Assembly: GCA_004380135.1 (NCBI GenBank)
Contig: QXCR01000014.1
Span: 124,001-188,000 of the forward strand
DNA: 64,000 bases
Reading direction: 5' to 3'
Origin: Stemphylium vesicarium
Lineage: Eukaryota > Ascomycota > Dothideomycetes > Pleosporales > Pleosporaceae
The position numbers and the translations under genes are program-made. Below the pieces are notes generated by a model. The model saw only the letters and a list, made by a program, of their open reading frames with translations. It did no database searches and was not told where the DNA came from. The first letter of the stretch is position 1. Each line of letters opens with the position of its first letter. Below, one piece after another: positions 22,379 through 35,660 of the stretch.

Positions 22379-23183
22379 ACGCCGCATAAAGTCGGCGAGA
22401 GAAAGAGATAGTCCAGAAAAGATAACGACAGCGTAATGAAAGGCTTCGAAGCGCCCACGTGCAAGACCCTCACTGCGCTGTACATACCCCGCTTGACGAT
22501 GACCATGCACTAACTTGTTTGATCTGACAATCGAGCCATCCAAGGTTGTGCGCAAGGCTTACCGAGGTGCCAAGGTACGAGGTGATTTGGGGGCCGGACA
22601 CAAGCATCCTGAATGGGAGCCGTCTGTTTACCGGTCAAGCTTGTACGCCGCGAAAGGGTCCGAAGGGTACCTGGCGGTCACCTCAAACGGGCAAGTACAG
22701 GCTTGGTAGCTGTCGTAGTGACCTATCACCGCCCCAACTACGCGAGACGGGTGTTACCACTGGCTCAGCTCGCTTATCCCTGTGCATCACTACACTACAT
22801 TCGTTGTGCAGCCTCTGCCCCTGCAACATCGTGACAGCGGGTATCAGGAAAATCCGAGGGCACGAGCATACTTTTTGAATGCTGAGGGCGCTGGAGCATG
22901 GCTCAGACGGCGTGTCAAGGCAAGAATGAAGAAGTAGCGTCTGCGCAAAACACGCATCTATCTACTCAAGCGCAAGCATCGTTCCGCAAGACACCAGCTG
23001 ATCAGCCTTCCAATGTCCCTCTCTCGTATTTGGACCGATATGCAAGCCTCAGCGGGTCACTGCACGCCTCACGGCGCAGCAATATCGCATTGCTCGCAAC
23101 CCGACATTCGGGTACTTAGTCGGGGGCAGCCTTGAGTCGTTCGCAAGATTTTGCTCTTTCTTTGATTGTCCAAAAGCGATACC
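22379..23183. other. intergenic, nothing recognised
   Basis: 805 bp between two plus-strand genes. Short open frames in it lack protein character. Contains the CCT1 3' UTR and the promoter of the surface protein. Confidence 0.5.
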
Positions 23184-24511
23184 ATGGCATATACCAGGCT
23201 TAGTTCATTGCTACTCGCTCTTCTTGCTGAATGCTGTGCTGCTGCCGTTATGTCGGCGCCATCGGCCACAATTACCGCAGCACCGTTGGTAAAGAGGGCT
23301 ATCACTACCATTGGATACATCTCGACAGATGAGTATGATGGCACTACGCTATGTAAGTCGACAAATTTCTTGTGGGCGCCTTGTCACTAATCTATTGTAG
23401 GGGACACCATCACAGCAAACGAACAAGGCAATGCCATTGCAACATCCGAGAGCCTCTTCCAGATTTGCGACCCGGCAGAGCCATGCACCTTCTTTTCTTG
23501 TTCGGGGGATTATGTGCTGTTCTCCACTAGTTCGCTCTTTTGGTACGTTCACCTATAATTCCTTCTCTTTCTGGTAGCGACTGCTGATCTCTATTGCGTA
23601 GTGGAGGATCGTCCAGCACATGCAGTTACTGGGAACTCGCGACAGATGTCAACGATCAGAATCCCTTGACAAACTATTGGTGCGACGACATCACGAGTGA
23701 AGGTGGCGTGATCTACATGACAACGCCTGCAGACGGTACGTGGACCTAATAAGTTGAAGACACAACCTCACTAACAGTACTCTTTGAAGACTCAGCATCG
23801 GCATCAGCCACGAGCGCAAGTGAGACATCAGAAGAACCCGTCACCATATCTTTCACGACACCCTCTGTTGTTGCAACTGCACCCTTGACATCGCTCAGCC
23901 CAGACGCGGGTTTCGACGACACTGACACCTCCGACACATCCGACCCCTCCGACAACTCAAACGATGACGATTCTTCAACACCAGTCGGCGCCATAGCAGG
24001 TGGCGTTGTCGGCGGCGTTGTCGGCCTAGCCGCCATCATCTTCGGCATTTGGTTCTGCCTGCGACGAAAAAAGCGCAACCAAACCACTACGACCACCAAC
24101 AACAATGTGGCTCCCAACATGCAACAAGGTCCTCCCCCTCCGGCCCCGGTGCAGCAGTACCCTCAACAGCCACCCGCCGGCGCGCAGTACTACCATGAGC
24201 AGAAGCCTGTCACTCAACAGCAGGTCCAACAAATGTCTCCTCAGCCGTATGGTCACTATGATCCCAACACTCAACAAGCGCAGGCACAGCCTTTCTATGA
24301 TCCCAATTCCCAGCCGGCATATGTGCAGCAAGCGCAAAGCGGCTATGGCATGCCTGGCCCAGAGAAGACGCCAGCGGCGACGGGTATGGGGCAGCAGACG
24401 AATGCATACTATGCAGATAGCGGGGCCATCAGTCCTGTGCCACAATACTCGCCTAACCCGCCGCCTGCTGTGCCGGCAACTATCAATGAGCTTCCGAGTG
24501 GAAGGATGTAA
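23184..24511 (+). CDS. single-pass membrane protein with Cys-rich ectodomain
   Basis: Exons 23184-23352, 23401-23542, 23602-23735 and 23778-24511 (introns 48, 59 and 42 bp) give 392 residues. A signal peptide (RLSSLLLALLAECCAAAV) leads into a Cys-containing ectodomain (FQICDPAEPCTFFSC, SSTCSYWELA), then a Ser/Thr/Asp-rich stalk, a Gly-rich transmembrane helix (GAIAGGVVGGVVGLAAIIFGIWF), a basic stop-transfer RRKKR, and a long Pro/Gln-rich cytoplasmic tail (QQYPQQPP, repeated YDPN). This layout resembles the fungal Mid2/Wsc-like wall-sensor type, but no WSC domain is present and the family is not one I can name. The last intron is short (42 bp). A role at the cell surface is an inference. Confidence 0.8.
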
Positions 24512-25776
24512 GACGCAGAGGGTGTGACAAAGTGGATGCTTTCGTAAATGGTACATAAGCAGTCACTTTTAAATTGAAAAGAATCGGGGTCGAATAATCG
24601 TATGTACATGGCCGTATGATGTCTCATGTACAGTCTTCCCTCATGCTGTTGCAAACCTCCTCGAATTTCCCATTGAAACTGGGAAGCAAGTGCTTAGACA
24701 TTGCTTCGTGTGTTGCCAGAAGCGCGGCATTGAGATCAGAGGCTACCTTACACATAGGAAGTAGCCGAGCTTTGGATACACATTCGCCATGATGCGAAGT
24801 CTTCCTTGATCGAACCTTACTGTGTTGCGACTCATGATAGTGAGTTCCTACCTGGCGTCCTTTTTGTTGCTGCCAAGGATCCAAACTCTTGCAACTAACA
24901 GATCTGAACTATGAACGTGGCTGAACTTCCAAATTCGAACTCCTGCTATAAATTTCCGTGCTCAACCTCTTCAAGGTTTGTTGGGGCACTGGGGACTTCG
25001 GTGAAATGAAATTGTCGAGGGTTTTTCATGAAGTGAAAGAACCGTAACTTTCATGTGTGGGATTTGGCCCCTGGCGAGTGGCATGAATGCACTGGTGACG
25101 AATATGGGTAGTCCCAGTAAACAGTTGGGAGCTAGATAATGTGCACTCAAGGAATGAAGTATCGTTGTGATCGTTCTTGTTCGTAGCGTCCCTTGTTGAA
25201 TCATCGTCTTGTCTCTACAGCTATTGCAAGAGGAAACCACCACTACATCGAGTGCGCACATATTTCAGAGGCTAGCCATATCCGGCGTGAACCTTCTGTG
25301 ACCTGCAATGATCTGCCGATGGAAATAGATGCCATGGTTGCCTAATACTGCTGTGCACATCAGTCTAAATCTTGGTGCTTTCAGGGGCCTGCTCAATGTT
25401 TCAAAGATGCGGTTTCAGTGGGGATTTTAAATCGAAAATCCAGTCAATTCAAAGCGATCAAAGTGGGTTGATGCGCGGTATCTGTGAAGCCGATTAAAGT
25501 GTGCCGTCGATGATTACCTAACCCGGCCATGGCGTCTTGGCAGCCCCGGTACCCTGCAAGCCGCCTGCATTCCACGACGCGACATAGCCATCACGACGAA
25601 CACAGCCGCCTTCATAGCCGTCGCAGTCACTGGAGGTATCAGGAATACATTCGAATCATTGTTTATTGCGTCCTCATCCAGAGTAATGACGCGTCGCGTG
25701 GCTGCCCTGCACGAATGAGCGACATGGAGATGTCCGTGCCTGCCTGAAGCCAGAGCCCGCCTCGACACCGTTAACA
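24512..25776. other. 1.27-kb gene-free stretch
   Basis: Promoter side of the Iml1 gene plus the 3' UTR of the surface-protein gene. Short frames on the minus strand (for example 24884-24624) show no conserved features. No repeat or RNA gene recognised. Confidence 0.45.
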
Positions 25777-28700
25777 ATGAACATGTCGAAGCCCACACCA
25801 AATTCGCAACAGGCCCGGGTGCAGAAGGTGTGCAATCTGTGGACCCATGACGATAACTTTTCAAGGGATGATATTGTTTTCAATAGCGACAAGTTCCCTG
25901 AGCTACCCACTGGTGCTGGTTCCCTGCTTCAGATAGTGGCCATACATGCAGACAACGCCGTTCGCGACTTCCAAGCGGGACCGAAGAGTGCGCGGCATGA
26001 TGTGGTAAAGCCTAAATCGGACACCTTCCTTAGAGATAACGACGTCGATGGCCATCCGAAGAGACACCGCCGGGATTCTAATACCATCACCATCGACGAG
26101 AATGGCTCGACTATCCCCGGTGGACGCGACATCGACGCGGACAAGGCCTATGTTTTCGTCCCGAAACCACTTCCCGCAGACTTGAGGTCAAAGTACACAA
26201 ATTTACAGGTAAGTCATGTTTGAGACTGGTTATGGACCCTACTGATCCAGCTCAGGTGTCCATATCTGAACGCATTGCTAAGGTATTCGGGTTCCGCAAC
26301 CGAATGCAAGTCGTAGTCACAGAGGCTGATGAAGACATGCATGAAGCTCATCATGTGGAGATTGTGTTTCGCGACGAGTATCTTGCGCGCGCAGATATGT
26401 GGCGCATGGCAATATCCGAACTCAGCAAACGGACTGTCTATCGCGGCCAGAGGTTGCTGTTCATGGGTAGCATTAAAGCGACTATCAAGCACATTTACAT
26501 CAACGGCCAATCCGTCCACTCGGGCTACTTTTCACCCAAGTCCAAACCCATCTTCCGCAGCGAGTCGGCACGATACACTTTATTCATCCAGATGTCTCGG
26601 GAAATGTGGGACTTTGACACAGAAGGTGCGGGGGAGATTATGTTCAACAAAGTCGTCAGCGGCTTTCTCCCAGATTTGTTCAAGAGATGGCTGAGAATCA
26701 ATGCGCGGCATCTAGTAACCATCATCCTCTTTACTCGAATGCAATACGACGGAGAGCCGGTAGCCGATCGTCCAGAAGGCACGACAAGTGACACACATTT
26801 CGACTCACATTCAGGAACTTTCCGAGACTACTATCGAGTTGTCGTGAGCGACATGGCAAGCGGTGATTGGATCAACATCTTGTACCAGCTCAAGAAAGAG
26901 TTCAGGATGTTTCTTCGAGAGGTGTCTCTTGTCCGGAAGCCATTAAAGCAATTGAGCAACAAAGAAGATACAGGGTCAGATGGCCAAATGAATGACGTTG
27001 TTGTTGCTGGAAGACCGTCTTCTGCAAGTCAAGGCAACATACTCGAAGCCATTAACCTGGCAGCAGCTCAATTCGCCAAAGACTACATCGATCGCGACCT
27101 TGTGCGGACAGGTATATCCGTCATCGTTGTCACCCCTGGGACGGGCGTTTTTGAAGTTGATTACAATATGCTTAAATTGACCACGGACACGCTCATCGGA
27201 TCAGGCATTGGCATCGATTTAGTGTGCCTGTCGCCGATGCCCCTCCATTCCGTACCGCTATTTAAGTATCGGACCCCTCGTTCGATTTCGGATGTCAAGG
27301 CTGAACAAGCCAAGCAACATGTTCCAGTAGGAATCTCCCGGGCTGAAGAGGATAAAACGCCGCGTCAAAGCCAACCCAACTTCGGTTCAATATCCCGGGC
27401 ATCTACCGTGCAAAACATTCCAGCAGACGAACATATAGAGCCGTCGGACGACTGGAGGTTTGCAATGCCTTACTGGGTTGATGTCTCTTTCTGGTCTGGG
27501 ACATCCGAAGAGATTTTGGAACTCACAAAACCACGAAAAGCCGACAAGATTGTGAAGAAGTCACGCAAAAAGGGTCGTATCTTTTCCTTGAGATGTCGGC
27601 TTTACGAGCTGCAGATGATGGGTGTCATGGAGAACGAGCTGGGAGATATTGCCATCCCGTACCTGGAAGAAGACCCAATGTACCCACACCATTTGCGCGA
27701 GTTGTTTGACCAAGACGAGGGAGCCTCGCAAAAAGCCCCAGTGGTCAAACCCACTACTGGTGCAGGATCATATTCTTCGAGAGGCGACAGGGAGTACAAC
27801 AACGACCAGCTGGATGAAGGCAGGGCTGCGCAAAAGAACTGGATGGAGGCTTACGACAATAGCGTCTTTTCCCCGCTCATGGAAACGCGATCTACCCCAG
27901 GTCAGCTTCAGATTCACCAAAACAGGCTGAGTGACCAGTTTTCCAGCGGCTCTCCTGACCTATCGAGAAGCTCTCAACTGTCCACTTCATACCGCAGCAT
28001 TGACCCGTCGCTTGCGAAATCAGCGCGACCACCGCCGGAAACCAACTTCCCGCAGCTCATGCGCGAGAGATCGAAAGAGATAGAGAGCCATTCTCCACGT
28101 AGTAGTGCCCATCGCATGTCCGATTACAAAGGCGAAGGTGTTCCGCGGGCTGATGTCCTGCAGCGGCAAAAGAACTTGACAAGGAGTACTCCGAATTTGG
28201 ATCGTACATCATTGCATAAGAGGGGTGATTCGGGAGATTCTCTCAAACACCGCATGTCCACGCAACTCACCCCGATACATTCTCCAGCCCCCAGCCGGAC
28301 ACATTCTCCTCCAAGAAGAGCCGGTCTCCTTCCTCTTACTGGCGCGACAACGACAGCTTCAGCGAAGCCCGACCTAAAGAGCAGGCCCTCCAATTGGTTT
28401 CTCAGGCAGATGAGCTTCGGCGGAAAGGCAGCACCAGCCAAACCAACCCTGGGGGATGCTACTATCGATATAAGCCAGGGCAAGGTAAAGCCTGCCATGT
28501 TGACTGTCGAGAAGAACCAAAAGGGTGCCATCGCTGAGAGATTGGCGAGTACCCGTCAAACTTCTACAGAAAAAGCTTCTCAGCCAATTGCGATTAAACC
28601 TGCATCGCGCGCGGGTTCAGCCTCAGCCGAGTCGCTTGCTTCCGATCGTGCAAGTCGCTCGATTGAGACTGTTAGAGGTATGCGACCTGGTAAAACCTCT

Positions 28701-31565
28701 ATCCCTTCTCAGCCTGGATCGGTTGTCCGAGACCCTGGATCAACATTCCTCCTCGCAGGAGCGCGCGGAACGGGAGAGCACGTGGGGCCAAAACAGGATC
28801 TGTCTTCCAGCGGAGGTGCCAGAGACGCTCCCCGAACTCTGTCGCCGACAAGCGCGATCGCCCCGTGGGCAGTCCTGGTCAATCCATGCAACCCGAAAAA
28901 GAATAGCATCAATGCCAAGAACCAATACCGACGCTGGCATCATGTGTTCCCCAGAACTTTGAGGACGGGGACCGTGAAGTGGAGGTCGCTATGCTCACCT
29001 GCCGCCGTACCGTTGACTCATGAGTGGTTTCCGTCCGTCGAACAGGTAGCGTCAGAATACAACGAGAGCCCGTACAAGATCACGCAAAATGAAGACGACG
29101 ACATGTTGGAAGCTCCTAAAAGCAGGGAGTCTCTCATCAAGGAACTCATTGCTTTCCGCCTCTCTCATGGTTTCCAGATCATCGTCGGCTCATCCGTCGC
29201 AGAGTTCTCGGGGCGACAGGAGAAGACACTAGCTAGCATTCTAGCCCCTGAGTACATGTCGAGCGATGGCGATACGGTCTTTATGAGCGTTGGGAACAGC
29301 ATACATCAGCTGGTGTGTGTAGCAGGCGGGGAGGTTGAAGTAAGACGCTACAATCGAAAGCCTACCACAGCTTTGGAGTCGTCTGCCGGCATTGACACGC
29401 CGTTTTCGTATAGACCATACATTCGCACAGCTTTCGAGGACACCTACGACCCTCGTGACATTATACTGCGCCCGCCACGGAGGGAGTACAACTGGAACAT
29501 CATCGACACATTCTTGGCTGGCTATCACGACGAATTTTCTGAAGTGCTGCGCTTTTGGAGAGCTCGCTTCGTTCTGATTCCCGTAGAGATACCCGCGGTA
29601 CACCGAAGACCAATGCCTGTGCCGTCAGATGACTCAGAAGAGGAGATCAGATTGGAAGGCATCCGGAAACTTACACAGTTGTGGCAAAAGTTCCGTTTCA
29701 TATCCCCAGAAGAGCGTTACTTCCAGCCCGCCTCTACCTCGAAACAAAAGGACCCAAACCCTCTCGCGATTGAGTACCATACCCGTGACCCTTCGGCGGT
29801 CGTTGCTGCTGGTCCAGATCACGCATTACTCAACGACGCTGATAGCGAGTTCCAGACCTCGATCTTTTCTGACGCAGAGAAGTACCATACATCGAGCATT
29901 GACATTAAGAAGCTTGCGGAGGATCTACAAGGCGAAAAGGGCATTCAGATGCTTGACCGTCGATGGCATTTGAAGCTGCACTACAATTGCTTCCTGGGCT
30001 TTGATCTCACCAACTGGCTCCTCACTAACTTCAAAGACATTGAGACCAGAGACGAAGCGGTTGACTTTGGGAATGAACTCATGAACAAAGGTCTCTTCCA
30101 ACACGTCCAGAGACGTCATCAATTCCGCGACGGCAACTTCTTCTTCCAGATCGCAGCAGAGTACAGAGCCCCTCGAAGCGAATCGCGGACAGGATGGTTC
30201 GGCATGCGCAAGACGGACAAGTCGGTACCTTCTACGCCTCTATCGGAGGTGCCACGGACATCGCCTTTGGCTTCGAAAGCCGCCAGGACACGACCCAGTA
30301 CGGGCGATTCCTCTTCTAGCAACTCTGAGTCTATCAAAGAGGGTGAAAAGACACCGACACGCGCCGAAGCTCCAAAGCGTCAGGTTGTCATGTCCCGCGT
30401 CATGCGCTACGACGTGGATCCGAGGAAGCGCTCGTACCGGCCTGAAATCATCTCGCTACACTACGATCGACTGCACAATCCGGATAACTGCTACCACATT
30501 CGCATCGATTGGATGAACGTCACAGCAAAGCTTATCGAAGACGCCGTTGTCACCTGGGCGACAAGCGTGGAAAAGTACGGCTTGAAGCTGGTGGAGGTGC
30601 CCATCGCCGAGGTAGCAGATATTATCGACCACCATCCCTTCCGATCGCCATATACGGTGAAGCTCGCCCTGCAGCCTCCTCAAGTCCAGCCGGAGACCAT
30701 GTGGGACTCGACAAGCTTTTCTCCGCAATATCCCAGAACAGACAAATTCGCATACCACAAAGCTCTGCTGCGAAAGTTGAACTTTGTCCTCGACATGGAA
30801 GCTGCTAGTGCGTATCCGCCTGACGTAGAGGTCACGTATTCCTGGGGCAGCCCTGATTACAAGTACACACAGTTCATCCACCGCAGCGGTGGGCTACTTG
30901 CTCAGATTACCGACGACGGAAACTTATTATTGTTGGCAAATCGTCTTGCGCACAACCGCGCCAAAGATAACAGCAGAATCCGCCATGTCGATCCCTATGA
31001 GCACAAAAAGGCTACTACGGACGGCAGCCAAAGCAGTCGCATGCCTTCTACGCCAGCAGTGGAGCGCGGCAACCCGCACCGCAGCCCCTTCGCTAGTCCT
31101 CTAGCTCGACCAGTCCAGGACGCCAGCTTGCTGCATACCGCGCTCGCAAACCACGAAAGATCCTCTGCAGCGACCACGCCATCTCTCGCAGCCGCGGTCG
31201 CGCTTAGCCCGGAGCAGGTCAAGGACGAAGTAGAAGCATTCTGCTCAAACGCCTCTCTCCTCTCTTTGTTCTACGCCGAAGCCCTGCGACACGCCCCCTC
31301 GCCTTCGCCGCGCATCTTGCCTGTGGGGGACGACAAGATACCGAGCCTGGGATTACCACCGGCGATTAGCATTAGAGATGCCAGCCCAGCGACAGGTGGG
31401 TGGACACTGAGTAGCACATTTGGGGGAACTAGTGGAATAGCTGGAAGAAGGCAGGGCAGTGAGGGAAGCATGTTCAGCATGGGAAAGCGAGGAAGTGTTG
31501 TTGATGGCATGGAAGGTGCGCCGCGAAGGGAGAGTAGTCAGGGGAGCATGAGTGGTGGGATGTAG
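25777..31565 (+). CDS. iml1: Iml1/DEPDC5, GATOR1 (SEACIT) subunit
   Basis: Component of the SEACIT/GATOR1 complex on the vacuole membrane, which acts as GTPase activator for Gtr1/RagA and so restrains TORC1 when amino acids are low. Exons 25777-26208 and 26256-31565 (47-bp intron) give 1,913 residues, in the usual range for filamentous fungi. The N-terminal Iml1 domain runs from KVCNLWTHDD through VFGFRNRMQVVV and IQMSREMWDFD. Serine-rich disordered regions fill the middle. The DEP domain (about 1375-1440) has WHLKLHYNCFLGFDLTNWL and FQHVQRRHQFRDGNFFFQI. The C-terminal region (about 1530-1700) shows LHYDRLHNPDNCYHIRIDW, typical of DEPDC5 proteins. The terminal 200 residues are low complexity. 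No interruption in a 5.3-kb exon. Confidence 0.94.
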
Positions 31566-31966
31566 GCATGGGATCTGACCAGTTCCATACTTGATAGACA
31601 TTATTTTTCAGTATGTTCTCACTGTGATTCGGGTACGATAGGTGTAGGCCTGCACCTCACGAATGTATGAGATGGAGGGCACATTTGTCAAGGAGCTAGT
31701 ACAAACGTGGTACAGCTCAGACTAGGCCGCTCCTGAGGTCCGTTGACCCTGTTCTGGATCATCGCAGTCTGGAGAAAAGTTGAAATTGAGGGCTTCACAT
31801 GCGCTTGAACGCGGTCGCGTTGGTAAGACCAACACGCCATCAGGTGTTAGCATCCGAAAAACGTTCAGATGTGCATGTGCTTTCATTACGCGTCCGTCAA
31901 GGAGCAGCCCAATGCTGATATATATACAGCGAAAGAAGCAGAATGTGCTACGCAGGGCTGAGTAGG
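31566..31966. other. convergent intergenic, nothing recognised
   Basis: 401 bp between convergent Iml1 and phosphatase genes. An unspliced reading of the phosphatase gene would stay open down to 31722, but the spliced stop is at 31967. Confidence 0.55.
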
Positions 31967-33789
31967 CTATGTCTGGTTGCCCATACCCAAGCCCAGGAAC
32001 TCGAACAATATTGGGTTTCCCGCTACAGCTATGTATGCAATACCTGGTCCACGTTAGCCAGCACACATAATGCACCATCATCTCCCACATACCGGTGTAG
32101 ACAATCAGTTTCGTTACGACCTCGACATCGTAGCGCACTCGCGGCTTTGTCAATTTCATAAAAATCTCACGCTTCTCGTTCTCCTCCTCGGTGGGGCTTT
32201 GGGTAAGCTTGTAGACATCGCCTGCGACGTCCGTGTCACTCTCGGGTGGCGTCGAGGAGTTCTTCTCCTGCAACTGCACCTTGCCGGTGCCCATCATCTG
32301 CTCGTACGAGTGCACGCGAGATGCCATTGGTGTTGGCAGAAGACGTGCACCGAGGATCGGATCGCCCTTCTCTACGGTGGGCGTGTCGACAACTGCCGGA
32401 CTTGGTGCCCAGGCTGAGTCTTCAGGGACAGCACCATCCAATGAGTTTACACTTTCGCGCCGCCTCCGGTTGCGGTAGGCGAGCGTCTCGTATGCATCCG
32501 CGGCTGATTGTGGACCAACTGATACGGATCGCTTGCGTGGATGAGCGAGGTTCTTCAGCATATGTGGCAGTTCAGAAGCAGGCGGAATGACGTTATCGTC
32601 ATCGGCAAACGGCTTAATCGAGCTGTACTTGGAAGCATTCAAGAAAAAAGCACGAGGCATGTTCCAACGGGCCTGCTCAAGAAGACGGAAGATGGGCGGC
32701 AGAATGGTGAACAAGGCAGGCTTCATGGTGGCTCGCCAGACGAAAATGACGACAACACCGAGCAGAATGCGAATTGTTGCTTTTAAGAACCCCATGTCGT
32801 GCAGGTCGAAGGGCACAGAAGACGGATAGGCATCTTCCAGGGCGTAACCCGTCTGGGCATAGTGCCAGGCGCCGAGATTAATGCCTATGACGACGCCGGA
32901 GAAGGACACGCTGTCGTCGTAGCAGGGACAATCATCGGCCGGCTCAGGATGGACGCGCACAAGAAGACAGACTACCAGGGTGGCAATGAAGATGTCCATG
33001 TAGCTGCCGCTGAAGACGAACGAGTCCATCCAGTCGCCGCACACGAGCTGGAAGGCTGTGATGAGAGCGCCCATTGTGCTTCCGACCAGAACGTCGAGGA
33101 AGCCGTGCATGCCGCAATACAAGCGGCCGGCAATGATAGACAGTGCGTAAAAGTAAAATAGCGCCTGCAGACCGGCGTTGAAGGACGAATTATCGTCTGC
33201 AGCGGACTGCCGCAACGTATAGATGGCATAGAAGGCTACCGACACGGCATTGGCAGAGTGCGACGAGGGGAAGCCGTATTCAAGGGCAGCGGAGCCGGAC
33301 ATGGATATGCGAGCGAGCGGCGGCGACAACGGCCTGGGTAAGCAAAGCATGTCCTTCAAGAAGCCAGTGCCGTAGACACCGGCGGCGAGCATGAAGACAG
33401 TCCTATGCACGTCAGACGTCGCACCATGGAGAATGACAGCTGCCGACATACGCTCGGCCAACACTGGTGTAGCCGCACCAGAACTGGATGGGCAGGAAGA
33501 CCATGAAGAAGGTGTGGGTGCCGAGGTTGGCAGTGTAGGCAAAGTACGAGTCGAGGGCGGGCGAGCGCACCTTGTCCTGCATCAGGGCAAGCCATGGAGT
33601 CTCCCAGCGCACAATGGGGATGAGGCGATTGCGCAGCGCATTCCGCCATTTGGGCAGCCGCTGGGCGTAGTGATCGTGGCCCTTGTTGCCAGCGTCCAGC
33701 CTGGCTTCTTTCGGCTGTACAGGCTCTACAGGCAGCGCGGCCGTCTCCGTCTCCGTCTCCGTCTTGGGCGCATCATGTCGCGGACACAT
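31967..33789 (-). CDS. dihydrosphingosine-1-phosphate phosphatase (Lcb3-like)
   Basis: ER membrane phosphatase removing phosphate from long-chain-base phosphates in sphingolipid turnover. Exons (reverse) 33789-33452, 33402-32093 and 32043-31967 (introns 49 and 49 bp) give 574 residues. The PAP2 superfamily motifs are present: KDMLCLPRP, then PSSHS, and GRLYCGMHGFLDVLVG, with about eight further membrane segments. A cytoplasmic Ser/Pro-rich insert (about 365-500) precedes a last helix. The final intron was deduced because YDVEVVTKLIVYTG should continue into a helix; splicing gives GIAYIAVAGNPILFEFLGLG, as in the family, whereas reading through gives unrelated sequence ending at 31722. Start MCPRHD is preferred over more upstream in-frame Mets. 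It diverges from the Rho4 gene. Confidence 0.9.
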
Positions 33790-34217
33790 GGCGGCGGTCG
33801 CAGCAGTCGCAGAAAGGAGGCGGGCGAGTGACTCGATGGCACATGTCCAGGAACGAGCTGGGGCGGATAGGCGCAATGGGCGGGTGGGATGAGGCTGTGC
33901 GTCGGCGCCCGCATCGCTCGATCGATAGACAAGGACAGGCGGGCGTGCTTGGGCCGTCGGCACTAGGTTAGCGAGCCGCTGGAGAGAGGTAGCGTGGTTG
34001 CCATATGCGACCAAAGACCGCAACAATCAACATGTGCCGCTCTTAAGCCTCGACCACTCGCTCCCCACACCATCTCCGACACCAAACTTCGCTCTTCATA
34101 TTGATAGCCTTTGTTCACTTGCGTGAGACGTCGAGACACCGACACACACACACTCACAAAGACACAAAGACACGCCCGGCGACGCCCACGTCCATCATCT
34201 CCACCACCATCCAAACA
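33790..34217. promoter_or_regulatory. bidirectional promoter Lcb3-like / rho4
   Basis: 428 bp between divergent start codons. It includes a CA-rich leader just before the Rho4 ATG. Confidence 0.5.
34140..34173 (+). repeat. CA-rich simple repeat in rho4 leader
   Basis: Imperfect (CA)n and CACAAAGA repeats, starting with GACACACACACACTCACAAA, in the presumed 5' UTR of rho4. Confidence 0.7.
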
Positions 34218-35178
34218 ATGGCCACCGCACCCTCGCAAAACTACGACTACCTCCGGCGCAAGCAGAGCACAAAGTCGCCCGTCTCGTCCAACATCACACC
34301 TGTGCGCAAGCACGCCCGGACCCCCAGTGAGCGCAACAGCAACGGCACCGTCAGCTCCTATGGCACCACCAACACGCGCGACACGGCCATCACCGAGCCG
34401 CCCGCCTACTCGAAGAAGCTGGTCGTAGTCGGTGACGGTGGATGCGGCAAAACATGTTTGCTCATCAGCTACAGCTCCGGCAACTTTCCAGAGGTAGGCC
34501 AGCTTCCATTATCAGCCCCCAATAGTATGACACCCCCAGGCTAATGCGCCCAGAAATATGTACCCACCGTCTTCGAGAACTATATCACCCACACGCCCCA
34601 TCCGCCAACAGGCAAGATGGTCGAGCTCGCCCTGTGGGATACCGCCGGCCAAGAGGAGTACGACCGCCTGCGCCCGCTCTCCTACCCCGAGACCGACGTC
34701 ATCTTTGTGTGTTTCGCAATTGACTGCCCCAACTCGCTAGAGAACGTCATGGACAAGGTAAGCTCGCCGAGCCAGGATTCGGCATGCTTGTACTGACACA
34801 TCCCAGTGGTACCCCGAGGTCCTCCACTTCTGCCCAACCACACCGCTGATGCTCCTCGGCCTCAAGTCGGATCTGCGCAACAAGAAGAACTGCATCGAGC
34901 TACTCAAAACACAAGGCCTGACGCCCGTCACGTCGGAGCAAGGCCGCGCCGTCGCAAAGAAGATGGGCGCCGCCTACATGGAGTGCAGCAGTAAAGAGCA
35001 AGACGGTGTCGAGGACATCTTCGACATGGCCGTCACCATGGCCGTGGGCGAGGAGCACAAGGAGCAGGAGGAGCGTCGCGTCGGCACAGCCACGTCGACA
35101 TCAAGAGGGAACACATCGTCACCGTTCCCCGCTGGGGTCGGCAAGAAGAAGAAGCGTAGCGGCTGCAAGGTCTTGTAA
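34218..35178 (+). CDS. rho4: Rho-family GTPase Rho4
   Basis: Small GTPase of the Rho family, involved in septum formation and wall organisation in filamentous fungi. Exons 34218-34493, 34554-34757 and 34807-35178 (introns 60 and 49 bp) give 283 residues. The P-loop GDGGCGKT is at 72-79, the effector loop YVPTVFENY at 94-102, DTAGQEE at 121-127, the switch and insert follow, and the protein ends in a polybasic KKKKRSG and the prenylation box CKVL. The long Ser/Thr-rich N-terminal extension (about 65 residues before YSKKLVVVG) is what separates Rho4 from Rho1-3 and Cdc42. No missing residues. Membrane attachment through geranylgeranylation is expected from the terminal Leu. Confidence 0.95.
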
Positions 35179-35660
35179 GCCCAATTGTCACGGTCGATCG
35201 AGAGAGGAGAGGAGAGCAAATCGAGTATCACGACGCTGGACGACACGATCAAGATGTTTAATGACCACACACGGCTCACCTCCATCACTGTCCTGGCATG
35301 TACATGGTCTGGGGCGTTTTCTGGTTTTCTTTGGCATGACAAGGGGCATAGCGAGTCCCCAAGCCCCATAGCAGCATTTTCCTTTCCTGTATCATCTGTA
35401 TTCGGTATTTAGTATGTGCGCATAGCGAGCGTGGGTTCTCGCATTGGCTGCGCCCAAGAAGTAAATGAAGCATTTTTTTTTTGTAATCTGTATCTTGCCA
35501 CGACTCGTCGATACCTTGTTTTGGCATGCACCATCCCGGTAGTCTGCCCTGGGTATCAATCATTACATCATTTCCCAAATGCCATGTCTTGTTCATCAAC
35601 GACCTGGGGATTGACCGTGCGCCGCTAAGTGTGTTGTAACATGTCTGGGTGCTACTTCTT
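35179..35660. other. convergent intergenic, nothing recognised
   Basis: 482 bp between rho4 and the Dad1 gene, which converge; presumably 3' UTRs. A T run lies at 35471-35482. Confidence 0.5.

Noticed and set aside
31722..31966. Extended C-terminus of the long-chain-base phosphatase from unspliced reading
   Set aside because: Splicing 32044-32092 restores the expected last helix and ends at 31967; the unspliced tail has no family character.
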